A DNA stretch of 10,935 nucleotides. Origin: Gallionellaceae bacterium CG11_big_fil_rev_8_21_14_0_20_60_62. GTDB lineage: Bacteria > Pseudomonadota > Gammaproteobacteria > Burkholderiales > Gallionellaceae. The notes beneath the pieces were generated by a model. That model did not search any database. It was not told the DNA's origin and worked only from the letters and a program-made list of their open reading frames with translations. The position numbers and the translations under genes were made by a program. The stretch is taken from contig PCWU01000104.1 of the NCBI GenBank assembly GCA_002787455.1, positions 1 to 10,935 of the forward strand, given 5' to 3'. Positions 6,138 to 10,935 of the stretch are shown piece after piece. Every line of letters starts with the position of its first letter. Position 1 is the stretch's first letter.

Positions 6138-6533
6138 ATGAGCATGAGTGATCCGATTGCCGATATGTTGACGCGTGTACGCAACGCGCAACTGGCAAAA
6201 AAAACAGTGGTAGCGATGCCTTCTTCCAAGATCAAGGTGGCGATTGCCAAAGTGCTGCAGGACGAAGGCTTTGTGGACGGCTACAAGGTGGTTGAGCACG
6301 GCGCCAAGCCGATTCTCGAAATCGGCCTGAAATACTACGCAGACCGCCCGGTGATAGAAAAGATTCAGCGCATTAGTCGTCCGGGTTTGCGTGTGTACAA
6401 GGGTAGCGAAAGCATTCCCCGCGTGATGAACGGATTGGGTGTTGCCATCGTTTCCACCTCGCAGGGTCTGATGACCGACCGCAAAGCGCGCGCCAACGGC
6501 ATCGGTGGCGAAGTTTTGTGCTACGTGGCGTAA
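6138..6533 (+). CDS. rpsH: Small-subunit ribosomal protein S8 (uS8)
   Basis: S8 is a primary binder of the 16S central domain. In E. coli it is also the translational repressor of the spc operon. The 131-residue product (E. coli 130) begins MSMSDPIADMLTRVRNAQLAKKTVVAMPSSKIK and ends with the S8 signature STSQGLMTDRKARANGIGGEVLCYVA, which forms the rRNA-binding C-terminal domain. A second ATG lies two codons in (MSMSDP). The first is closest to the TAAGGTGA ribosome-binding site that overlaps the rpsN stop, and the choice changes the protein by only two residues. Autoregulation is likely by analogy but not shown here. Confidence 0.98.
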   Translation: MSMSDPIADMLTRVRNAQLAKKTVVAMPSSKIKVAIAKVLQDEGFVDGYKVVEHGAKPILEIGLKYYADRPVIEKIQRISRPGLRVYKGSESIPRVMNGLGVAIVSTSQGLMTDRKARANGIGGEVLCYVA

Positions 6534-6542
6534 GGAGGAGAT

Positions 6543-7076
6543 ATGTCCAGAGTTGCTAAAAATCCCGTGTTGGTACCCGCCGGTGTGGAAGTTTCCATTG
6601 CTGCCGACAAGATTTCTGTCAAGGGCCCGCAGGGGGCGCTGACTCAATTCATCAAGGGCGATGTCAAAGTCGAGCGCGAGGGCGACATGTTGCTGTGCAA
6701 GGCCACTGCCGATTCCGCCGCATCCAACGCGATGTCAGGAACACTGCGTGCGCTGGTCAACAATATGGTGATCGGTGTGAGCAAGGGTTTCGAGCGCAAG
6801 CTGATCCTGGTCGGCGTGGGTTATCGTGCCCAGGCTGCCGGTGATGCGCTCAATTTGAGTCTGGGATTTTCGCACCCCGTCGTGCACAAGATGCCGCAGG
6901 GTGTGAAAGTTGCGACGCCCACTCAGACCGAGATCGTCCTGAGCGGTGTGGACAAGCAGCAAGTCGGTCAGGTCGCCGCCGAAATTCGCGCGTACCGCGA
7001 GCCGGAACCTTATAAGGGCAAGGGTGTTCGCTATGCGGACGAGGTGGTAATCATTAAAGAAGCCAAGAAGAAATAA
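6543..7076 (+). CDS. rplF: Large-subunit ribosomal protein L6 (uL6)
   Basis: L6 lies close to the sarcin-ricin loop at the factor-binding site of the 50S subunit and consists of two similar domains. The 177-residue length matches the family. Visible hallmarks are MSRVAKNPVLVPAGVEVSI, KGPQGALTQF, the mid-protein RALVNNMVIGVSKGFERKLILVGVGYRAQ and the C-terminal signature PEPYKGKGVRYADEVVIIKEAKKK. The gene has the strongest ribosome-binding site of the block (AAGGAGG at 6532-6538, overlapping the rpsH stop). Confidence 0.98.
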   Translation: MSRVAKNPVLVPAGVEVSIAADKISVKGPQGALTQFIKGDVKVEREGDMLLCKATADSAASNAMSGTLRALVNNMVIGVSKGFERKLILVGVGYRAQAAGDALNLSLGFSHPVVHKMPQGVKVATPTQTEIVLSGVDKQQVGQVAAEIRAYREPEPYKGKGVRYADEVVIIKEAKKK

Positions 7077-7087
7077 TCGAGGTTGAT

Positions 7088-7444
7088 ATGTTGAACAAGA
7101 ATCAAGCGCGTCAGCGCAGAGGCCGCAAAACCCGCGCAAGAATTGCCCAGCAAAAGACTATCCGCCTGGCAATACACCGCACGAACCTGCATATCTATGC
7201 CCAGATCATTTCTGCCGATGGCAGTTCTGTGCTGGCCAGTGCTTCCACGCTGGAAGCGGAAGTGCGCAAGAACATTGGCAACGGCGGCAATGTCGCGGCG
7301 GCTACGCTGGTTGGCCAGCGTATCGCCGAAAAGGCCAAGAGTGCCGGCGTGACTGCGGTTGCTTTCGACCGTTCCGGCAACAAGTACCATGGTCGCATCA
7401 AGGCGCTGGCGGATGCGGCGCGCGAACATGGCTTGCAGTTCTAA
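7088..7444 (+). CDS. rplR: Large-subunit ribosomal protein L18 (uL18)
   Basis: L18 binds 5S rRNA with L5 and anchors it in the central protuberance. The 118-residue product (E. coli 117) has the basic N-terminal tail NQARQRRGRKTRARIAQQK, the core IHRTNLHIYAQIIS and the conserved end VAFDRSGNKYHGRIKALADAAREHGLQF. The ATG follows GAGGTTGAT, 11 bases after rplF. A TTG codon directly after the ATG could also initiate, but the ATG is better placed. Confidence 0.98.
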   Translation: MLNKNQARQRRGRKTRARIAQQKTIRLAIHRTNLHIYAQIISADGSSVLASASTLEAEVRKNIGNGGNVAAATLVGQRIAEKAKSAGVTAVAFDRSGNKYHGRIKALADAAREHGLQF

Positions 7445-7457
7445 TCTGGGGTGAAAC

Positions 7458-7982
7458 ATGGCTAAAGCACAACAAGGCAGAAATCAGCAACAAGAAGACA
7501 AGGGTGACGGCCTCATCGAGAAGATGATTCACGTCAACCGCGTCACCAAGGTGGTGAAGGGCGGGCGCATCATGGGCTTTGCGGCGCTGACCGTGGTGGG
7601 TGACGGCGATGGTCGCGTCGGCATGGGCAAGGGAAAATCCAAGGAGGTGCCGGTGGCCGTGCAAAAGGCGATGGAAGAGTCGCGCCGCAAACTGGTCAAG
7701 GTAAACCTCAAGGATGGCACGCTGCATCATTCCGTCATCGGCCGCCACGGTGCAGCCAAGGTGGTGATGCTGCCGGCTTCTGAAGGTACCGGAATTATTG
7801 CCGGCGGCGCGATGCGCGCCGTGTTCGAGGCGGTTGGCGTGCGCAATGTGCTGGCCAAGTGTATCGGTTCCAACAATCCGTATAACGTGGTGCGTGCCAC
7901 CCTGAACGGTTTGCAGGCGCTCAATTCTCCTGCCGAGATCGCTGCCAAGCGAGGCAAGAGTGTCGAAGAGATTGCGGGGTAA
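7458..7982 (+). CDS. rpsE: Small-subunit ribosomal protein S5 (uS5)
   Basis: S5 lies at the mRNA entry of the 30S subunit and affects decoding accuracy. The product has 174 residues (E. coli 167) because the polar N-terminal tail is longer (AKAQQGRNQQQEDKGDG). The dsRBD-like N-terminal domain contains the loop VTKVVKGGR (residues 29-37), where spectinomycin-resistance changes occur in E. coli; no deletion is seen. The following GFAALTVVGDGDGRVGMGKGKSKEVPVA and the C-terminal domain ASEGTGIIAGGAMRAVFEAVGVRNVLAK are standard. A GGGGTGA lies upstream of the ATG. Confidence 0.98.
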   Translation: MAKAQQGRNQQQEDKGDGLIEKMIHVNRVTKVVKGGRIMGFAALTVVGDGDGRVGMGKGKSKEVPVAVQKAMEESRRKLVKVNLKDGTLHHSVIGRHGAAKVVMLPASEGTGIIAGGAMRAVFEAVGVRNVLAKCIGSNNPYNVVRATLNGLQALNSPAEIAAKRGKSVEEIAG

Positions 7983-7984
7983 TC

Positions 7985-8170
7985 ATGGCTCAAGCTAAAA
8001 CATTGAAAGTGACGCAAGTCAAAAGCGTGATCGGCACCAAGCAGTCGCACCGCGACACCGTGCGCGGGCTGGGTCTGCGCCGTATCAACCATACGGTGGT
8101 GCTGGAAGATACGCCGGCAGTGCGCGGCATGATTAACAAGGTGTACTACCTGGTCAAGTGCGAGGCATAA
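7985..8170 (+). CDS. rpmD: Large-subunit ribosomal protein L30 (uL30)
   Basis: L30 is a small globular 50S protein present in only part of the bacteria. The 61-residue product (E. coli 59) reads KTLKVTQVKSVIGTKQSHRDTVRGLGLRRINHTVVLEDTPAVRGMINKVYYLVKCEA, with the family pattern QVKSVIG, GLGLRRI and VRGMINKVYYLVK. It starts two bases after rpsE in a GGGG/TAATC/ATG junction and ends directly against the rplO ATG. Confidence 0.97.
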   Translation: MAQAKTLKVTQVKSVIGTKQSHRDTVRGLGLRRINHTVVLEDTPAVRGMINKVYYLVKCEA

Positions 8171-8605
8171 ATGCAACTCAATCAAATTAAACCCGAACAA
8201 GGTTCACGTCACGCCAAGCGCCGTGTCGGACGCGGTATCGGCTCCGGCCTCGGCAAGACGGCAGGTCGCGGCCACAAGGGGCAGAAGTCCCGTGCCGGCG
8301 GTTTCCATAAAGTCGGCTTCGAAGGCGGTCAAATGCCATTGCAGCGCCGTTTGCCCAAGCGCGGTTTCGTTTCGCTGACGCGCAAAGACACCGCCCAGGT
8401 GCGCCTGTCCGACCTGCAAAAACTGCCGGTTGATACGGTCGACCTGCTGGTACTGAAACAGGCGGGCGTGATTTCCGCCAACGCGCTGAGCGTGAAAGTG
8501 ATGCTGAGCGGAGAAATCACCCGTGCCGTCACGGTGCAGGGCTTGCTGCTTACCAAGGGTGCGCGGGCGGCAATCGAAGCGGCCGGCGGCTCGGTTGCGG
8601 AATAA
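8171..8605 (+). CDS. rplO: Large-subunit ribosomal protein L15 (uL15)
   Basis: L15 is an rRNA-binding 50S protein with a long extended N-terminus. The 144-residue product equals E. coli L15 in length. The glycine/arginine-rich N-terminal part (RHAKRRVGRGIGSGLGKTAGRGHKGQKSRAGG, about residues 13-44) and the GFEGGQMPLQRRLPKRGF segment identify it. The C-terminal globular half ends TKGARAAIEAAGGSVAE. The ATG follows the rpmD TAA with no intervening base, using GAGG at 8162-8165 inside rpmD as ribosome-binding site. Confidence 0.98.
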   Translation: MQLNQIKPEQGSRHAKRRVGRGIGSGLGKTAGRGHKGQKSRAGGFHKVGFEGGQMPLQRRLPKRGFVSLTRKDTAQVRLSDLQKLPVDTVDLLVLKQAGVISANALSVKVMLSGEITRAVTVQGLLLTKGARAAIEAAGGSVAE

Positions 8606-8614
8606 GGACGCGCT

Positions 8615-9913
8615 GTGAGCCGACCGGTTGCCAAAGCGAAGTACGGTGATTTAAGCACGCGTCTCTGGTTTTTGCTGGGGGCGCTGGTGGTGTATCGCAT
8701 CGGTGCGCATATCCCGGTGCCCGGCATCGATCCCAATGTGCTGGCCGACCTGTTCAAGCAGCAGCAGGGCGGTATCCTGGGCATGTTTAACATGTTCTCG
8801 GGCGGGGCGCTGGAGCGTTTTACCATCCTGGCTTTGGGTATCATGCCGTACATTTCGGCTTCCATTATCATGCAGCTGGCCGCGATTGCGGTGCCGCATC
8901 TGGAGCAGCTGAAAAAAGAAGGCGAAGCCGGACGGCGCAAGATAACGCAGTACACGCGCTATGGCACCCTGGTGCTGGCCTTGTTCCAGTCCTTCGGCAT
9001 TTCGGTGATGCTGCAGTCGCAGCCGAACCTGGTGCTAAATCCCGGCATGATGTTCCAGTTGACCACGGTAGTTACACTGGTGACCGGCACCATGTTTTTG
9101 ATGTGGCTGGGCGAGCAAATTACCGAACGCGGTTTGGGCAATGGTATCTCGCTGATCATCTTCGCCGGGATCGCTGCCGGTCTGCCGAGCGCGATTGGCA
9201 ACACCCTTGAAATGGCGCGAACCGGCGCGTTTTCAGTGCCGCTTGTGCTGGCTTTGTTTTTTGGCGCGCTGCTGGTGACCGCCCTGGTGGTTTTCGTGGA
9301 GCGCGGCCAGCGCAAGATTCTGGTGAATTACGCCAAGCGCCAGGTCGGCAACAAGGTGTATGGCGGGCAAAGTTCGCATCTGCCGTTGAAGCTGAACATG
9401 GCCGGAGTGATTCCGCCGATCTTCGCTTCCAGCATCATTTTGTTTCCGGCGACCATCGCGGGCTGGTTCGGTTCTCACGAGAGCATGTTGTGGCTGAAAG
9501 ACCTGAGCGGCATGCTGGCGCCCGGTCAACCGATCTATGTTATGTTTTACGCGGCGGCAATCATATTCTTTTGCTTCTTTTACACCGCGCTGGTGTTTAG
9601 TCCGAAAGAGACGTCGGAGAATTTGAAGAAAAGCGGAGCGTTCCTGCCCGGAATTCGGCCCGGAGAACAGACCGCCCGCTACATCGAAAAGATCATGCTG
9701 CGTCTGACTATGGTGGGCGCGGTGTATATCACCCTGGTTTGCCTGTTGCCGGAATTCCTGGTGGTGAAGTGGAATGTGCCGTTCTACTTTGGTGGCACCT
9801 CGCTGCTGATTCTGGTGGTGGTGACCATGGATTTCATGTCGCAAGTACAGTCGTATCTGATGACGCACCAGTATGAGAATTTGTTGAAGAAAGCCAATTT
9901 CAAGGCTGGTTAA
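8615..9913 (+). CDS. secY: Sec translocon channel subunit SecY
   Basis: SecY is the central pore of the SecYEG complex in the inner membrane. It exports unfolded proteins with SecA and inserts membrane proteins with the ribosome. The 432-residue product (E. coli 443) shows ten hydrophobic segments, roughly at residues 17-36, 70-95, 115-135, 148-166, 175-195, 208-228, 263-283, 308-328, 362-382 and 390-408. The signature RIGAHIPVPGID follows the first segment. The cytoplasmic loop before segment 9 carries the conserved KSGAFLPGIRPGEQTARYI, with Arg348 equivalent to E. coli Arg357, important for SecA-driven translocation. The start is GTG at 8615, 6 bases after AAGGA (8604-8608). It lies between rplO and rpmJ with no infA following. 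Confidence 0.98.
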   Translation: MSRPVAKAKYGDLSTRLWFLLGALVVYRIGAHIPVPGIDPNVLADLFKQQQGGILGMFNMFSGGALERFTILALGIMPYISASIIMQLAAIAVPHLEQLKKEGEAGRRKITQYTRYGTLVLALFQSFGISVMLQSQPNLVLNPGMMFQLTTVVTLVTGTMFLMWLGEQITERGLGNGISLIIFAGIAAGLPSAIGNTLEMARTGAFSVPLVLALFFGALLVTALVVFVERGQRKILVNYAKRQVGNKVYGGQSSHLPLKLNMAGVIPPIFASSIILFPATIAGWFGSHESMLWLKDLSGMLAPGQPIYVMFYAAAIIFFCFFYTALVFSPKETSENLKKSGAFLPGIRPGEQTARYIEKIMLRLTMVGAVYITLVCLLPEFLVVKWNVPFYFGGTSLLILVVVTMDFMSQVQSYLMTHQYENLLKKANFKAG

Positions 9914-9921
9914 AGAGAAGC

Positions 9922-9927
9922 AAGGAG
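9922..9927 (+). promoter_or_regulatory. Ribosome-binding site of rpmJ
   Basis: AAGGAG lies 6 bases before the ATG at 9934 in the 20-base secY-rpmJ gap. It supports the start of the very short L36 gene. Confidence 0.8.
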
Positions 9928-9933
9928 AAGTAA

Positions 9934-10050
9934 ATGAAAGTCCAAGCATCCGTGAAAAAAGTGTGCCGCAATTGCAAGATCGTGCGGCGCAAAGGTGTGA
10001 TCCGCGTGATCTGCAGTAGTGATCCGCGCCACAAACAGCGCCAGGGCTGA
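9934..10050 (+). CDS. rpmJ: Large-subunit ribosomal protein L36 (bL36), zinc-binding form
   Basis: L36 is the smallest 50S protein, a zinc ribbon that binds 23S rRNA near the base of the L7/L12 stalk. The 38-codon frame encodes MKVQASVKKVCRNCKIVRR followed by KGVIRVICSSDPRHKQRQG, the same length as E. coli L36 and nearly identical. The zinc ligands Cys11, Cys14, Cys27 and His33 are all present, so this is the C+ form. The start has a good AAGGAG ribosome-binding site. The gene closes the spc block and is followed after its TGA by the putative alpha promoter. Confidence 0.98.
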   Translation: MKVQASVKKVCRNCKIVRRKGVIRVICSSDPRHKQRQG

Positions 10051-10080
10051 TTGAGTTAAATCGCCGCTGGATGTTAGAAT
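10051..10080 (+). promoter_or_regulatory. Putative sigma-70-type promoter of the alpha block (rpsM onward)
   Basis: TTGAGT at 10051-10056 and TAGAAT at 10075-10080 are separated by 18 bases. TG at 10072-10073 one base before the -10 gives an extended -10 element. The -10 hexamer is the same as in the putative spc promoter, and both are followed by a CGC-containing discriminator (TCGCAAC here). The transcription start would be near 10087, leaving a leader of only about 22 bases before the rpsM ATG. The position matches the alpha-operon promoter of E. coli. This is inferred from sequence only. Confidence 0.6.
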
Positions 10081-10109
10081 TCGCAACTTTTGAACGATAG
10101 GGTAGCTGC

Positions 10110-10475
10110 ATGGCTCGTATTGCCGGTGTAAATATTTCCAACCATCAACACGCTGAAATCGCGCTGACCGCGATCTACGGCATCGGCCGCACCCGCGCGC
10201 AGCAAATCTGCACCGCGGCCGGAGTCAAGGTCTCGGCCAAGATCAAAGATATCAGCGATTCCGATATTGAAAAGCTGCGCGACGAAGTCGCCAAGTTCAC
10301 GGTGGAGGGAGATTTGCGCCGTGAAGTGACCATGAACATCAAGCGGCTGATGGACATGGGATGCTACCGTGGCCTGCGCCACCGTCGCGGCCTACCTTGC
10401 CGCGGCCAGCGCACCCGCACCAACGCTCGCACCCGCAAAGGACCGCGCAAATCCATTGCCGGCGCCAAGAAGTAA
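10110..10475 (+). CDS. rpsM: Small-subunit ribosomal protein S13 (uS13)
   Basis: S13 lies in the 30S head, pairs with S19, forms bridges to L5 and the 50S subunit, and its C-terminal tail touches the P-site tRNA. The 121-residue product (E. coli 118) begins MARIAGVNISNHQHAEIALTAIYGIGRTRAQQIC, with the helix-hairpin-helix part in IYGIGRTRA. The signature CYRGLRHRRGLPCRGQRTRTNARTRKGP leads into a basic tail. AGGG at 10099-10102, 7 bases before the ATG, is a modest ribosome-binding site. It is the first gene of the alpha block. Confidence 0.98.
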   Translation: MARIAGVNISNHQHAEIALTAIYGIGRTRAQQICTAAGVKVSAKIKDISDSDIEKLRDEVAKFTVEGDLRREVTMNIKRLMDMGCYRGLRHRRGLPCRGQRTRTNARTRKGPRKSIAGAKK

Positions 10476-10496
10476 TCAAGTAGAGGACAGCAGAAA

Positions 10497-10886
10497 ATGG
10501 CAAAGACCAGCACCAAAGTGCGCAAAAAAGTTAAGAAGAACGTCGCTGAAGGCATCGCGCACGTTCACGCTTCCTTCAACAATACCATCGTCACCATCAC
10601 CGACCGCCAGGGCAACACCCTCGCCTGGTCGACCAGCGGTGCACAGGGCTTCAAGGGTTCGCGCAAGAGCACGCCGTTCGCCGCTCAGATTGCCGCTGAA
10701 ACAGTGGGCAAGTCAGCTGTTGAGTGCGGGGTCAAGAATCTGGAAGTGCGGATCAAGGGTCCCGGCCCGGGACGCGAATCCGCAGTGCGCGCATTGAATG
10801 CCGCCGGTTTTAAAATCACCAGCATTTCGGATATCACGCCGGTGCCGCACAACGGCTGCCGTCCCCCGAAAAAGCGCCGTATTTAA
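10497..10886 (+). CDS. rpsK: Small-subunit ribosomal protein S11 (uS11)
   Basis: S11 lies on the 30S platform at the E site and touches mRNA and the 3' region of 16S rRNA. The 129-residue length equals E. coli S11. The sequence runs VHASFNNTIVTITDRQGNTLAWSTSGAQGFKGSRKSTPFAAQ, then VRIKGPGPGRESAVRALNAAGFKITSISDITPVPHNGCRPPKKRRI. Asn119-Gly120 is the site that becomes isoaspartate in E. coli S11 and is conserved here. It follows rpsM by 21 bases. Its TAA overlaps the rpsD ribosome-binding site. Confidence 0.98.
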   Translation: MAKTSTKVRKKVKKNVAEGIAHVHASFNNTIVTITDRQGNTLAWSTSGAQGFKGSRKSTPFAAQIAAETVGKSAVECGVKNLEVRIKGPGPGRESAVRALNAAGFKITSISDITPVPHNGCRPPKKRRI

Positions 10887-10890
10887 GGAG
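10885..10890 (+). promoter_or_regulatory. Ribosome-binding site deciding the TTG start of rpsD
   Basis: AAGGAG overlaps the rpsK stop. It is 8 bases from the TTG at 10899 but only 1 base from the out-of-frame ATG at 10892. The spacing favours TTG as the initiation codon for S4. Confidence 0.75.
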
Positions 10891-10898
10891 TATGGATC

Positions 10899-10935
10899 TT
10901 GGCTAGAAATCTTGATGCAAAGTGCCGTCAGTGCC
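10899..10935 (+). CDS. rpsD: Small-subunit ribosomal protein S4 (uS4), 3'-truncated by the window edge, TTG start
   Basis: S4 nucleates 30S assembly and, in E. coli, represses the alpha operon. Only 12 codons and one base are visible: (M)ARNLDAKCRQC. This matches S4 proteins of the kind starting MARNLD-KCRQCRREG, with a CxxC pair (residues 9 and 12) that probably belongs to a zinc-binding N-terminus; E. coli S4 lacks it. No ATG or GTG is available in frame between the rpsK stop and the MARN-like start, so TTG at 10899 is the likely start, with AAGGAG at 10885-10890. The location after rpsK is the standard one. Too little is visible to comment on the rest of the protein. Confidence 0.9.
   Translation, partial: MARNLDAKCRQC

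Noticed and set aside
9233..10141. Antisense open frame of 302 codons opposite secY, rpmJ and the rpsM start
   Set aside because: It crosses three certain sense genes, and its His/Gln/Arg-rich translation is typical of a reverse-strand shadow.
10892..10894. ATG at 10892 as the start of rpsD
   Set aside because: It is out of frame with S4, reaches a stop after four codons and is only 1 base from the AAGGAG.
1..10935. Hidden mobile element, CRISPR array, tRNA, toxin-antitoxin or other novel multi-gene system
   Set aside because: Coding is continuous with recognised ribosomal or Sec genes. The only gaps above 25 bases are 4403-4560 and 10051-10109, and both are explained as promoter or leader regions.

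Overview
The window is a stretch of the conserved bacterial ribosomal-protein super-operon (S10 - spc - alpha), all on the + strand and almost gap-free. The gene order, protein lengths and family motifs are proteobacterial. The sequences look betaproteobacterial: a fairly GC-rich genome, the L22 N-terminus, and an S4 N-terminus with a CxxC pair that E. coli S4 lacks. I lean towards the Nitrosomonadales/Gallionellaceae neighbourhood from memory of similar proteins; this is an inference, not a database result.

Layout. Positions 1-4402 are the S10-operon part: the 3' end of rplC, then rplD, rplW, rplB, rpsS, rplV, rpsC, rplP, rpmC and rpsQ, packed with 1- to 17-base overlaps or gaps of at most 14 bases. 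Positions 4403-4560 are the only sizeable non-coding gap. It holds an A-rich tract, a promoter-like sequence with a GC-rich discriminator, and three small consecutive hairpins ahead of rplN. Positions 4561-10050 are the spc part: rplN, rplX, rplE, rpsN, rpsH, rplF, rplR, rpsE, rpmD, rplO, secY and the 38-codon rpmJ. Positions 10051-10109 carry a second promoter-like sequence that would drive the alpha part: rpsM, rpsK and the first 12 codons of rpsD, which begins with TTG and runs off the window.

Together the genes supply core structural proteins of both ribosomal subunits plus SecY, the channel of the Sec translocon, which is co-transcribed with ribosomal genes in most bacteria. Known modification or functional residues are intact where I checked them (L3 Gln, L16 Arg, S11 Asn-Gly, S3 GxxG and Arg/Arg/Lys, L23 Glu, SecY cytoplasmic-loop Arg).

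I found no mobile element, CRISPR array, tRNA, toxin or defence gene, and no sign of a new multi-gene system. The points worth a second look are regulatory or organisational: the structured spc leader, the short alpha leader, lack of infA between secY and rpmJ, the TTG start of rpsD with an overlapping five-codon reading frame, a slightly short S17, and repeated junction sequences.
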